Shown here: piece by piece, positions 1-56,911 of the stretch
How the letters are laid out: each line of letters starts with the position of its first letter
Numbering within the stretch: the stretch's first letter is position 1
Assembly: GCF_019097595.1 (NCBI RefSeq)
Contig: NC_080711.1
Location: 17,342,928 to 17,406,927, forward strand
Length of the DNA stretch: 64,000 nt
Reading direction: 5' to 3'
From: Hemibagrus wyckioides
Taxonomy: Eukaryota; Chordata; Actinopteri; Siluriformes; Bagridae
The notes under the pieces: generated by a model
Told to the model about the DNA's origin: nothing
The model's database searches: none
What the model saw: only the letters and a program-made list of their open reading frames with translations
Made by a program: the position numbers and the translations under genes

Positions 1-110
1 GTAGCAACACAGACTGTCCAGCTCACTACTGCCCTGACCCAGTCTGGAAGAAGATCTCCCAGGAGAGCATACAGGCACATGGGGGCCATACACACTGATC
101 CTGCTTATTA
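1..110 (+). mobile_element. Tc1-like transposon remnant, 3' end of transposase
   Basis: The first ~110 bases align by eye with the 3' part of the deleted Tc1 copy at 16260-16400. They share the stretch running through CAGACTGTC, a CCCTGG/ACC-AG-TCT segment and a GCATACA-GCAC-TGGGG block. About 40 bp present in the other copy are missing here. Only the tail of a transposase is present, with no open frame. It sits inside dnaaf5 intron 1 and is cut by the window edge. Confidence 0.6.
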
Positions 111-289
111 TTATTTACAGACCCCCAATATTCTGAAATCCTCTGTGAATTTGTAGATTTCATTTAAAACGTTGTTATTTCTTTAGACAAACCACTAATT
201 GTTAAAAAATTTAATATTTATTTTGATAATCCAGGAGACCCTTGAGAACCATCCTAGATTCTCTGTCCATCCTAGATTCAGTAAGGGTA
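111..289. other. Unclassified AT-rich sequence in dnaaf5 intron 1
   Basis: I see nothing codable here. It may be more of the LINE remnant that follows, but no motif confirms this. Confidence 0.5.
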
Positions 290-960
290 AATCAGAATGT
301 AACAGGACCCAGTTGTAATGGTTGTGACAATCTTGATCTCATAATATCATTCGGTATATGCTTCGTTATGTGCAGCGGCAAAAGACCTTGGTGTGATTAT
401 TAACTCATCTTTCATTTGAAATTCACATAGATCATATTACTAGGATAGCCTTCTTTTTTCTCAGAAACATTGCTCTATGTTGTATTATTAAATCATCAGC
501 TGTTTATTGTTTTGATTATTGTAATGTCTTACTGTCTGGATGTTCCAGTAGGAACATAAGCAAGCTCCAGTTGGTACAGAATGCAACATCTAACTAGAGT
601 CCTAACTAGAAGAAATGAACTTCTGTCTTATTCACATTGCATTGGCACCCAGTCAAATTTCACATTGATAATAAAATACTACTGCTGTAAATCACTGAAT
701 GGTCACTGAAAACAGATTTGTTTATTCAAGCCCTTTCTGAATAGTTGTTTTTTTTTGTGAAGGATCTGGAGAGTTCATGGGCATAGTGTTCTGTTGAACT
801 GGGCTGTTCTGTTGAACTTTTTCCTTGGGGGAAATCTATTAGGGATAAACATGAACTTAAATTTAAAACCCTATCATTTTTAGTCTGAATTTTCAGGTTC
901 ATATTAAGCTACTTTGTGACATTGTCCATTGTTAAAAGCACTATACAATACAATACAATA
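290..960 (+). mobile_element. L2-type LINE remnant, reverse transcriptase C-terminus and 3' tail
   Basis: Conceptual plus-strand reading with frameshifts gives the C-terminal block typical of fish L2/CR1-group LINEs: LGVI, then ITRIAFFFLRNIA, then DYCNVLLSG, then ISKLQLVQNA and LHWHPV. The end around 925-960 (AAAGCACTATACAATACAAT) resembles the short-repeat 3' tail of the L2 copies at 41.5 and 43.8 kb. Stops and indels make it non-functional. It lies in dnaaf5 intron 1. Confidence 0.75.
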
Positions 961-1499
961 TAATTTAATTTACTACACTGCCGTTTTTTTTTTACTGTGC
1001 TTCTTTATCTGATTTTATTTTTATTGTATTTATGTTATAGATTTGTAGATATACAGTAATGTGCAGTCTTAGACGTCCTAAATTTTATTTGTCAACAAAT
1101 TTTTTAATAGTTACACATTTTATGAATTCTGCATTAATGAGTCAGTTCAATACCGTTTTAGATTTCCAAACATTACTTTTCCAAAAAATAATGTTGAAAA
1201 AATGTTTGTATGTCATTGAAGTGTAAAAACTTTATATTGTGTAAGACCACTGTTCAGACAAAAAAACTTAATTAAGGTTCCTGGGTTTTGCATGCAAACA
1301 TGACAGTTAAAGTCTCTTGGATAACTGTGGTAGATTCTTCAAGATGGTTAGTAAAACCTGGGACTGTTTAGTTTATTACTGTTTATTGTACACTGTAGTA
1401 TTTTTAAGTAGAAATGTTTAATTTCACTATTTTTGAAGTCGTCTTTACATTACAGCATTTTCTGCATATGAACAGTACTATACCTCATTCAGCTATAGC
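961..1499. other. AT-rich intronic sequence without recognisable features
   Basis: Poly-T runs and AT-rich sequence; no frame, splice-bounded exon or repeat family could be recognised. Confidence 0.5.
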
Positions 1500-1890
1500 A
1501 TTAAAACCACCAAAAGTAAAGTGAAGGTAACATTGATTTTCTTGTTACAATGGCACTTTTCAGTGGGTGGGATATATTAGGCAGCAAAATGAGTTCTTTA
1601 AGATGACGTATTAGTAGCCTGGAAAATGGGCAAATGTAAGAATCTGAGCGACTTAGAAAAGGGCCAAATTGTGATGGCTAAAAGCTTGGGTTAGAGAATC
1701 TCCAAATGTCAGGCCTTGTGGGTTGTTGCAGATATGCAGTGGACCAGCAACAGGGTCATGAGAGCTGAATACACACTGATGTGCATAGAAGAAATGGAAG
1801 AAGGTGGCCTAGTCTGATGGACCAAATTTCCTTTTACATCATGTAGATATGCATGTACATCACTTACCTGTGGAAAAGCACCAAAAGGCA
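1500..1890 (+). mobile_element. Degenerate Tc1-like element (same family as 11223-12298)
   Basis: It begins with a decayed inverted-repeat-like start near 1500 and contains the block GTGGGTGGGATATATTAGGC. It then has a transposase N-terminus (an MGKCKNLSDLEKGQIVM-like reading near 1627) with the helix-turn-helix segment, and jumps to the mid-transposase GGAAGAAGGTGGCCT and TTACCTGTGG blocks. The middle is deleted and stops are frequent. It is an old copy in dnaaf5 intron 1. Confidence 0.65.
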
Positions 1891-2973
1891 GTTTGATTTA
1901 TAAAAATTTATTGTTCAATTTAACTTTTTGCAATATATTTAACCCCATCCCAGAATGAAATATTAACTTGTTATAGCTTGGTATAATTGTAAGTAATAAC
2001 AGGCTGAAAACAGAAAGAAATTTGCCACATTCACAGATGTATATAAATAGGCATGAGAATGATGCATCTATGGACCAAAGGTATTCAGGTATTGTTATAA
2101 TTGAAACAATTTGATTTAATTTTTAACTGTAACCGATTAAAATTTCCAAGAGCCACTTTCTTGCAACTATGTGCTGGGTTCATTCCAGGTTTAGAGAGCC
2201 ATGTCCACTTACAGGTCTTAAAAACCCTTTAACAGGGCATCAAAGCCATCAGTGCTAGTTCATAGTTCATTGCATGTTGAATTCTGAAGCCAACATTAAA
2301 GGGGATTTTGTGGTAATGTCTAGTTTTCCATAAATAATCAGATCAGTCTAGTCAGAATTTCATCAACTGATATGCAATTCTATAATTGAAAAATGTCTAT
2401 TAAAGACATTAAATCAGTAGTTACAGAAATATTCACATCATTCAGGCACCAACAATCATGGCACAGTCAAAATCACTCAGATCACACTTAATTGTCCCTA
2501 TCCTGATTACCTGAAGCTGCTGGCTCATATTTGTATGAATTTATGTCCTGCACTGCTGGCACATAACTGGCTAATAAGATCAGGAGTGAGAATGTATACG
2601 TTTCATCATTTTTGTATGTTTCATTCGTGGGAAATATAGTGAGAAATTCATTCAACGAAAACCCAAAATATAATAAACTCTACTGCGGTATCAATGATCA
2701 GCTAGCTTCCACACTCGGGGGTTCCCAGTTGCAAAACAACACTCCCACGACTTTAAGGAATTTACAAAGCTACATAGTTACCATGGCAACTGAAGCCTTG
2801 GGAAGTAAACAAACTCACGTGTTAAATACACTTTCAAGTGTACTTCCAGCCTCCGTAAATAACAAACAAATGCATACGCAGGATTATTACTTAGCCTTCT
2901 GTTTACAATTAACAGTATTAACTTTAATTTATTATAATATTAAAGGCTAGATATGTGGATATGCCAGACTCAC
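1891..2973. other. dnaaf5 intron 1, proximal part
   Basis: AT-rich sequence between the Tc1 remnant and the dnaaf5 exon 1 splice donor. A 112-codon plus-strand frame at 2612-2950 has no recognisable domain and overlaps the intron, so I treat it as chance. No second dnaaf5 exon was found on the minus strand here. Confidence 0.6.
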
Positions 2974-3502
2974 CTGGTACACTTCGGGCAAAAAGTATTG
3001 TGCATTTGCAACTCTCCTTTATAACTTCGGGGAAAGGGTCAGTTATAGTTTTTTGCAGTATTTTTATCATATCGTCCAGGTACGGAGCAAGGTGCCTCTC
3101 ACAGACCTCTACGATAAGCGACAGAACTTCCACCATAGACAGCCGCAACTCTTCCGCTGGTTCTACTATCTCATTTCCACCGAGTCGCTGAACCAAACAA
3201 GGCATTATGTAAGGCAGTGATGACTCTGGGTTTGAAACACATCTTATAAAGTCTCTTATTGTCTGAATAGAAAGTTCTCGGCATCTTTCCATGGGATCTG
3301 ATAGGCATCTCAGAAGCGAATTGAGCAGACTAGCAAAAACTTCTTGTAACACGGTATTTGACAAGCCTTTCTCGATTGTTTCTTTTTTTATACCTTCCAG
3401 TGCCCGTTTTCTTGTGAATTTCTCGTCTCCATTCAAACAGTTTAAGTGTCGAGCCAAAGATCTCACAATTTCCGCAGCAGCACGTTGTTCTTCTGTCGCC
3501 AT
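2974..3502 (-). CDS. dnaaf5: dnaaf5 (HEATR2) first coding exon, partial gene
   Basis: This minus-strand exon encodes the first 176 residues plus one base of dynein axonemal assembly factor 5, a cytoplasmic HEAT-repeat protein needed to preassemble axonemal dynein arms for motile cilia. The start is the ATG read at 3502-3500, giving MATEEQRAAAEIVRSLARHL; a longer in-frame start four codons upstream lacks support. Visible repeat helices include VLQEVFASLLNSLLRCLSD, RELSIQTIRDFIRCV, and LRLSMVEVLSLIVEVCE with HLAPYLDDMIKILQ. The exon ends at a consensus donor (CCAG|GTGAGT, 2974/2973). The remaining exons should lie to the left, outside the window. The family is about 850 residues, so only about a fifth is present. 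It is divergent from prkar1b, as in human 7p22.3. Identification rests on the protein sequence plus this neighbour. Confidence 0.92.
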
Positions 3503-3620
3503 TGTCAGACGCATATGTTGCTGAGTCGCTGGTAGTTATGGTGATGACCAGCTTTACGACAATCACGTCTATTTACGGCAGATCCATTTTACACTCATAA
3601 CGTTTTTAAACAACGTTCAT
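3503..3620 (-). promoter_or_regulatory. dnaaf5 5' UTR and proximal promoter region
   Basis: Sequence immediately upstream of the dnaaf5 start codon. It is more CG-containing than its surroundings (several CpGs around 3506-3600), as expected of a housekeeping-like ciliary gene start. I see no TATA box, and the transcription start is not determinable. Confidence 0.4.
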
Positions 3621-4060
3621 TGTAAAGCAAGGGTTTTCACCATGGTCTTTTGTCTAAAAATTCTAATCTAGCGCTCTAAAGATTACACAACAAAGGTCTA
3701 AAATGAATGTCTAAAGCACCTAAGTCAAAAGATGTATAAACTTTAGTAAACTTGTTTTTGTACTTGTTAGCAATTCTCTATCCATCCACTAGAGGCTTGT
3801 ACTCTCCTTGACGCAGTAATGACACAACAGAGACATAAATTAAATACAGAAATCCTAGCCACGTTTGTCACTTTGTTTTCTGAAGGTCAAAACTGTCAGC
3901 ATTTACTTTAACGCCCAAAGAACAACAACAAGCAAGTTACCAAGTGGAGTGTATGCAGGCATGTTTAACTAAATGAAAGAGAGTGCATCCTACATTCATA
4001 TCATTTGGGAGATGCCTTTACTCAGAAGGACTTGCATCTTTTTTTTTTTTATCATTTTAT
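3621..4060. other. Intergenic sequence, nothing recognised
   Basis: Mixed-composition intergenic DNA upstream of dnaaf5, ending in a T-rich run. No coding frame or repeat family was recognised. Confidence 0.5.
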
Positions 4061-4061
4061 T

Positions 4062-4170
4062 ATTTTTTTTAGCAAGGGCCTTGCTCAGGAGCCCAGGGCT
4101 GGTAGCTTGGCAGTTGTGGGATTTGAGCACACAACCTACCAATCCCTAAGCCAGCACCCTAACCACCGAG
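4062..4170 (-). repeat. tRNA-derived SINE head, reverse orientation
   Basis: Reading the minus strand gives GTGGTTAGGGTGCTGGCTTA followed by GGTTGTGTGCTCAAATCCC, then a CTGAGCAAGGCCCTTGCT tail. This is the A-box/B-box arrangement and tail seen in tRNA-derived SINEs of ostariophysan fishes. The B-box is slightly decayed. It ends in an AT-rich tail next to the T-run at 4040. Confidence 0.65.
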
Positions 4171-5030
4171 CAACAACTGATCACTCAAGTGACATGCTGG
4201 TAATTATTTTTGGACCCTGTTGTCTTTTATTTATTATTTATTCCACAGTGCTATTGAAGGCTTGAATCCAATTCAGAATGTCAGAAGGCACTGATATGGT
4301 CTTATGGGAAGCATTGTTTTCCTATAATAGCATTTATTTAAAAAAAAAATGTAAATTTATTAAAGAATGACACTTCATGCTATTTTAACCATTTATACAT
4401 TGAAAGGGTTTTAGATGCTAGTAATCAGACTCGATTGAAAATTCAACAAAGGTGAGATGTCAGATGCAGATCATTTGAATCTGTATAAGTACTCCACACT
4501 TGACCAGGAAGGAGTAAAAGATCCTGTCTCTCTAATTTTAAAAGATCAAACATTGTTTTACAAGCATGCACATGTATTTATTTTAGTGCTTTCCAATAAT
4601 TGTCACAATCGTGTAAGGTACATCAACGATAAAACAAAAACTATAATCTGTTTAGATGTGTTGTAATGTAGCATACATGAGCAGACCACAATCTCAGACA
4701 TGTTATTTATGGATTTTTCTTGGTCCTATCCCTTAATTCCCACAACAATTGACAGTGCATCAGGCAGACAACTGGCAAATAATTATCATATCATGACATA
4801 ATTATAAATAATCACCAAAATATAATCATACAGCATCAAATTTGTGTACTTGTTACAGTTACACATCATAACATAATCAACTATATAATCACAAAATCAA
4901 TTTTTGCAAATTCTGATTACATTAATAAACATCCCTCAAAAATATCAAATTACCTTGACTTCCATTTAATTTCCATTTTTAAACAGTGATGTTCCATGTT
5001 CTACCCAGTTATTTAGTTATATAGAGGGTC
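4171..5030. other. AT-rich intergenic sequence
   Basis: Very AT-rich, with short open frames that look random. A piece near 4246-4300 (CAGTGCTATTGAAGGCTTGAATCC) may be the edge of another dispersed repeat, but I could not find its partner end. Confidence 0.4.
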
Positions 5031-5549
5031 ACCCTTGGGGAAAGGTTATGCTAACATGCATCTTTTTTGTTCTCTGCAAAGAGGAGAGAGCAAAAGGAGT
5101 GAGAGAGGGCTCACCTGTTGTCAACGCTGTGCTGCCATCTTGGAGATGCTGGGCGAATGCAAATGTGGAAGCACTGACGGTGCTGTTTAGGGCTACAGCT
5201 TGACCTCTTTAGGTCTGGATACTCCAGCATTCTGTCAACGTGAACACGGGCACAACTTTGTTAGTTATGAGCTTGGCTTCCCTGGATATTAGTGGCAGCA
5301 GCTGGGCCACTCACTCCCATTCCAGCCAGCCCCCCACACACTCAGTAGCTCCAAGAATTCTTCTGTGTCTTCATGCATGTCAGGGTCTTTACAATTCCTC
5401 CCAGGAGTTAGTGCTCCTTTCTTGGTTCGGCAACTTGAGGCAGGCTTGAGAATTAACAGATCTTGCTTGCTCAATCAGTTCAATGACTTTGTGGTGTGTG
5501 TAGATAATTATGGAATAACTCAGAGTCAGCGTAGATGCCTTGTCTTATG

Positions 5550-5593
5550 TTTAGTATAAGCTGCAAGTATAAGCTGCAAGTATAAGCTGCTGA
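5550..5593. repeat. Three-copy 13-bp tandem repeat
   Basis: The unit AGTATAAGCTGCA is repeated three times, the last copy diverging at its end. It is short, with no apparent function. Confidence 0.7.
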
Positions 5594-5959
5594 TAGCATG
5601 GGGGGTAGCCTTGATCAACTTATCTAACACTATAATATATAATGGTTTGTTTCTTTCTGCCTTTACATGTGTCCTGCATCAATACTGCTGATTCATAGCC
5701 ATCCACTCTGTTGGATACATACAAATGAAACAGTTTTGCATAGTCCAAAATTGCCAAACACCAGGCTGATTGAATTTCAAAGGCAATCAATGCATAAGTA
5801 TTCCAAATCTAGGAAATTTTTAGTTTGGTTGTTCTGTCTGTCACATGCTAATACCCTCTAACTGTGCTGGGGCAATTGTCCTTGTATGCTTGTATGCTAC
5901 CAGACACCTAAGACTGGGACTGACAGTACTGTAGTTTAGTGGACACTTTATGTCTAGCC

Positions 5960-6540
5960 TGGGCCAAACTGGTTGGTACCTTAATAGAGTCCCTATGCGA
6001 AGGAGGTGACGTAAACCATCAGGTCACTGACATATTTCAACAAGATACTATCCAATGAGAGATCCTTTAATTTCTCTATGTTCTTAAGATTTGATTTAAC
6101 ACATGAAGTGATAAAGAGTATGTGAAAGAAAATGTCTGCTCTCTTCTGCCAAGAAAAAAAGCAGAACACAGATCATTTACTTTAAAATATTAGGCATCAG
6201 GAGGAACATTAGTCAGCAATGTGTGTGGATTTGTAAACTCTCTGGCCAGTCAACCACTATAACTTTAACTGCATGTGGATAATTAATTAAATGCCATTTT
6301 GATTTGTCTGGCTTAGCAATAGGTAAGATTGTTGTATTACAGTAAGCAATTGTTTTTTAGTCATCAGTTGCATGGCTGCTACCTGTTGTTTGTACCTATC
6401 TCCTCCTCAGGACTCAAAGGATACTGGGACAATTTTGGTAAATGAGCATCCACTTAAAGCTGTATTCTAAGAGGACTGGCAGATTTAACTAAACCTACAT
6501 GAGTGTCATGTTTGGACCACAATGTGAATGGCACCTGCCT
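5960..6540 (-). mobile_element. Decayed endogenous retrovirus pol (reverse transcriptase) remnant
   Basis: Reading the minus strand from about 6530 downward, in shifting frames, blocks appear in the order expected for a retroviral reverse transcriptase. First comes an N-terminal block with a QYPLSPEEE-like motif (about 6490-6420), then a block with PHTLLTN and PPDA (about 6240-6195), then an LCSAFF block (about 6170). A degraded active-site box follows (about 6050), where the usual YVDD reads YVSD. Several stops and frameshifts separate the blocks, so it is a fossil. The style is closer to vertebrate retrovirus-like pol than to Gypsy. The left and right limits are uncertain; flanking sequence at 5031-5959 and 6541-7340 may belong to the same provirus. 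Confidence 0.55.
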
Positions 6541-8130
6541 TTACGTTTCTTGTAATAAATAAGACATTCTGTCTTTACAACAAAGGTCTCTGGCATTAGC
6601 GTCTACATATTGGATGGACTCTTGTGGAATTCCTGATAGTACTGAGGTGCAAAAAATCTTAATATAAGACTTGTAAACTAAGCGAAAGATAAGAAAGTGT
6701 TCTGCTACTTACATCATTGGTCTCATGCCCTTTGCCTCTCATACTTTACCACATTTAATATGGAGTACTGAACTCAGGACCTTAAACCAAATCATAAATT
6801 AAAACTGTCTGTACGCATGGCTGCTCCCTGTTTACCTATCACTATGTACTGGGACTTTTTCTCCATCAATATTTTCCTGCCCTTTTCTCTCAATCGCCAA
6901 ATCTCACTGTGGCTCATAAATCATTATACAATGGTAAATAGATTTAGACGGTTGTGCTTCAGGAATCTGTGCAGTGATAAACTTTCCCAACTTAACAACT
7001 TTTTCAAACTACATTTCCTCCTGTTGCTTCTAACCAGAATACAGTAGCTGTTCATTTAGTAGTTAACAGCAATATATTATTTCCCTTGTTGTTTGTTAAG
7101 ATTGGATGCTGACCCCATATACTGAATTGTAGGTCAAGATGGCATCAGCAAGTCTGAAGATTGGGATTAGTCAAAAAGTCAAACTCAGTCTCAAGCACCT
7201 GGCCTTTATCCGTACTCCATTGTTGACTGCAAAAAACTCCCAGCCCAAGGATTAAAGAACACTATCACTTTTTCATTTGCAAAGAGAGATTGAGGTATGA
7301 TGTCTCCACCCACTGAGGTATGATACAGAAATTCCAGTAACCATTTGCTCTGAGAAACCACCCTGATTAAATAGACTCATGAGTCAAAGCTGAAGGGGGA
7401 AGGGGAGGGGTTAATCCCATGTACTCCTACTCCTACTGTAGTCTTAGTATAAGAAAAGTACAAGGACCAAATAACCACAAGAAAGAGTGGGAAAATTGAA
7501 GGCCTATGACCCAAATGCTGACATAAATATTAGTAGGGGGAGGGTAGAACTAGTCTCAGGTTGTCAACAAAGATAACTTGGGATTGTTTGGAACCTATAA
7601 TGAGCTAGATTAACCAGAATGAGTTAAAACCCCATGACCAGAATGATTCACTGTTTTGGCAAAACTGTAGATCTTCATTTATTCAGTCTAGGGTTAGGGT
7701 TAGTCTTCTCGATGAAATGTGTTGAAATTAACACAATCAGGTCATGGTCTAACTAAATTCCAAACATTTCCATAAACCTTAGCATTATTTAATTTTAGTT
7801 TTTCCATATAATATGATATTAATATGATACTGCAACTAACAGAATTTAAGTGAAAAACAAGTGTTAAATGAAAAGCCCCTCCAAAATGATGAAGCCTGCC
7901 AAAAGGCCTTGCATCACCTCATCAAACCATGTGGCAAAATGTGTTATGATCCTCAGTCATCAGCCCAAGGTAGAATGTTTTGGGAGTAACCTTCTAAGAT
8001 ATGTTGGTGCAAAAACAAGAAGCTGATCATGGCTGTAAAAGTTAAGGAGAAGAGGAGGACCACCAAGATGTTCCCACAGTTGAGACAAAAAATGAAAAAG
8101 GATGAAGGATACAATGAATAGACACAAATG
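6541..8130. other. Intergenic sequence, possibly flanking retroviral debris
   Basis: No intact frame is seen. The first ~800 bp may be protease/gag-side debris of the retroviral remnant (inference from position only). A G-rich run lies at 7395-7410. A two-unit GGGTTAGGGTTAG at about 7691-7703 is too short to be telomeric. Confidence 0.35.
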
Positions 8131-8134
8131 TGAT

Positions 8135-8230
8135 TGAAAGATAAATAGATATTTTATTGTCATCATACAGTACAGGTACAAAATGCAGTTTAGCATCTAC
8201 CAGGGTGCAAATAGTAACAATAGTACAAAT
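8135..8230 (-). mobile_element. Rex1-type LINE 3'-end fragment
   Basis: The segment with GTTTAGCATCTACCAG and TGCAAATA, preceded by GATAAATAGATA, matches the 3' end of the Rex1-type element at about 31465-31530 (CTGTTTAGCATCTACCAGAA, preceded by a GATA run). Only the 3' untranslated tail is present, a typical 5'-truncated insertion. Confidence 0.55.
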
Positions 8231-8280
8231 CTTATTTTCCTTAAATTTACATGACCAGGTAACCTTTACAGTAGTCTAAG

Positions 8281-8445
8281 TCAAGCATCCCTAATCTTAT
8301 CTGCAAAGGGCCGGTGTGGGTGCAGGTTTTCATTTCAATCAAGCAGGAGCCACACCTGATTCCACCTATTTAGTCAGTTGATCTTGACTTTCAGTAGACT
8401 CAGACATGGCTTCTGCTTGGTTGGAATGAAAACCTGCTGCAGAGA
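8281..8445. mobile_element. Palindromic MITE, incomplete copy
   Basis: It matches the intact 196-bp palindromic MITE at 34894-35089 and the decayed copy at 56226-56398. Shared features are GGTGTGGGTGCAGGTTTTCA near the left end and a GGAATGAAAACCTGC right arm. The outermost bases of both termini are decayed or lost. Confidence 0.7.
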
Positions 8446-9719
8446 TGTAAATATATTTTTAGGCCAGTCTTCTGCATAAAGCCACGAGTTCCTTACCCTG
8501 GGTACCACTCTCTGGGTGTTTTGCTGTCATAAGACTTTCATTTTAAAGCGACCAACAAATATAGCCATATGACAGCTCATGAAGCAAAGGTGTTTTATTT
8601 ATTTAATTATTTATTTACTTGTCACTGAAGGCTATCTTTTCACTGTTTTATCTACCTTCTCTGGACACAAGCCTTTGAACATGGTAGATGCTGATTAAAG
8701 GTACTGGTTAAGTATCTTGAGACTAAGTACCTCCTGATCTTCTGTGAAAACATGCTGAGGACTACAGTAACCAACAAAGGGGTTCTCCAACACTCTTGTC
8801 TCCTCATTTTTTCTTCAGTATGATAAATCTATGGAGTGTCACATGACAGCTATGGATATCTCCTAGTCACACCTCTTATTAACTTGACTCTTATTACTTC
8901 ATGTCCTGCCACTGACAAGACAGAAGCAGGTACACCTCTGTCTTTTTTTTGTGGCCTGTTTCTCATGATGCAGTAAATAGAATCATAAATGGGAATTGTG
9001 TAAATCTACATGTAGGATTTTAAATGAGAAATTGTAGATTAAATTGATACTTAATTAACACTTTACACCGTGATGAGAAATTTTACTTACACTAAGGTAG
9101 AATGATCTTCCTTTAATATTTTTAAAATTGTTTATATTTTGGTGCAATATTTGTTGTATTCAAAGTGTTGGTATGTCCTCCAATAAAGACAGGAAGTTTC
9201 AACATACCAGAGTAGCCTACATGGAAACTACTAAATAAGGTCTGGTTGTGCCCCGCTCTCCCCTACTTTTCATCTTATATAACATGATGATGCTCTCTTT
9301 TTCTGAAAGTGTAGGGCTGCTGAAAATCTGAAAACAACTCGCAACAGAAACGGATGAAAAACGCTTTGTAAAAAACACAGTTTAAATATATTCGGCTGAT
9401 GGTTATTATAATGGTCAGATATTTTCAGCAGTATTCTTCAATAAACTCCCAGTAAGGACACATTGTAGGTGATGCAGATCACAGCAACTCTGTTAAAGTT
9501 AAAGCAGTATCCGTGATTGATAAAATCGTGGATTTAATTGAAATTCTTCAATATATGGACCTCTCATTCTGCTTAATAAAGACGAGTAAAATCACTACAG
9601 AAATGCTTGAGAATTGTGGTTTTGATTGCGTTGATGACGCAATGTTTCCTTTTCCTCAACACGTTTCTTAAGAAACTTATGTCCATGTTGCCTTCTGTTT
9701 ATGGTTCCTACAATAATAC
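8446..9719. other. Intergenic sequence upstream of the prkar1b promoter
   Basis: No coding frame or repeat family recognised. CpG density starts to rise after about 9600. Confidence 0.45.
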
Positions 9720-10110
9720 TCGCATTTTTGGTGCGTTTTTCGCTGTCTAATTGGGTAAATTTTGGTGTTGTTTAATGCGATACTGCTCCCTAGAGGACAC
9801 GCTCACGTTTATGTGCAGGCACGTGAAGACGTAATTCTGTGCGCACGTGCGCGCGCAACGGCTCGGTGTGCACGAGTACCTTCTGTGATTCGGGTGAGTG
9901 TGAGAACACGCAGTTTGTGGCGTTATCAAAATGTAAACACAAATATGCAAACACAAACCTAAACAGAACTCAAATCAGCACAAGATGATCCACGTATAGA
10001 CTCCGTTATGTCATGGGCATTAAGTGTACATTAAAATAAGTGAATAAATATGTTTGTAATATATATTTGTAAAGCAGTTTTGAGGTTCAGCGCAGACGCA
10101 TTGACGTCAC
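9720..10110 (+). promoter_or_regulatory. CpG-rich prkar1b promoter region
   Basis: CpG dinucleotides cluster here and in the following exon (for example GCGCACGTGCGCGCGCAACG near 9840), in contrast to the CpG-poor surroundings. It lies directly upstream of the first, noncoding exon. No TATA box is evident, consistent with a CpG-type promoter. E-box-like CACGTG occurs at about 9820 and 9844. Confidence 0.6.
10102..10109. promoter_or_regulatory. Consensus cAMP response element (TGACGTCA)
   Basis: A perfect palindromic TGACGTCA lies about 120 bp upstream of the exon 1 donor, within the CpG-rich promoter. This is the full CREB/ATF site. A second TGACATCG-like half site follows immediately. Its location in the promoter of a PKA regulatory subunit suggests cAMP feedback; that function is inferred. 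Confidence 0.7.
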
Positions 10111-10226
10111 TGACATCGAGGTATCAAGAGAGAGGAGAACTCCGCAGCAGGAGAAATAAACACCGGACAGTGTCCAGCGTTATTAGATCAAACCCGAGAG
10201 CTCCTTAGCACCTCCTGTATAAAACG
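10110..10226 (+). other. prkar1b: prkar1b exon 1, noncoding 5' UTR
   Basis: A GC-rich segment ends at a strong donor (AAAACG|GTAAGAG, cut after 10226). The first coding exon starts about 620 bp downstream with an in-exon ATG, so an upstream noncoding exon is expected for this gene. The start of the exon is approximate because the transcription start is not marked in sequence. TATAAAA just before the donor is too far downstream to act as the promoter. Confidence 0.55.
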
Positions 10227-10571
10227 GTAAGAGAAACGAGATTAATAATCGTGAAGCATTTGATTATGTTTGTATTAAGGCTCGTGATCTTTCCGCAGAA
10301 TGAGAAGAATCGTGTTATCCCTGTGTAACCAGGGTCTTGGCAGGAAGTAGAACGTAGACTGAAAATGTGGAATACCGCGAGAGAATGCAGGATATACCAA
10401 GCGATGTTTTTGTTTGGCGCTGTGTAATTAATTCCTTATTAATAGACGCTTATCTCACGCTCGCAGTTTTATCTTAATGGATAACGGAAATGAAATGGCA
10501 GATTTCGGGAAGTCAGGGTAGCTTTATGTCTGATAATTACATGAGTGATACATCTGTAGACCTAAAACGAA

Positions 10572-10648
10572 CGTTTTTAGAAATGGCAGGCAACGATTTC
10601 TTCTCTTTATATATTTAAATAAATCGTTGCCTGCCATTTCTAAAAACG
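10572..10648. other. Perfect 28-bp inverted repeat (hairpin) in intron 1
   Basis: Arm 10572-10599 is the exact reverse complement of arm 10621-10648, with a 21-base AT-rich loop. An RNA from either strand would fold into a mismatch-free 28-bp stem, the size range of a pre-miRNA-like or siRNA-type hairpin. It lies in prkar1b intron 1, about 200 bp before the coding exon. It could also be a tiny foldback element. No partner copy was noticed elsewhere in the window. Confidence 0.75.
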
Positions 10649-10850
10649 GCAATATATAACACATCTACCATATATATATATACAATATATTATATCAATA
10701 TTATTTTTGTAGTTTCTAATGCCATCTCCGCACATAAAAACCTGCAAGGCATCTGTTGATTTCATCTTTGTGGGTTGTGCTCTGTTGAATATGATACTGA
10801 CTGACCCATTCTATTTTACCCTGTTCAGTTGTCTCTGAAGCAGTGCTAAG

Positions 10851-56911
<46,061 letters not shown>

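Noticed and set aside
2612..2950. 112-codon plus-strand frame beside dnaaf5 exon 1
   Set aside because: No domain, AT-rich composition like the intron, and it overlaps the intron of the opposite-strand gene.
7691..7703. GGGTTAGGGTTAG telomere-like motif
   Set aside because: Only two units; expected by chance and not an interstitial telomere array.
10217..10223. TATAAAA near the end of exon 1 as a promoter TATA box
   Set aside because: It lies a few bases before a strong splice donor, so using it would remove the noncoding exon; the CpG-rich upstream region is a better promoter.
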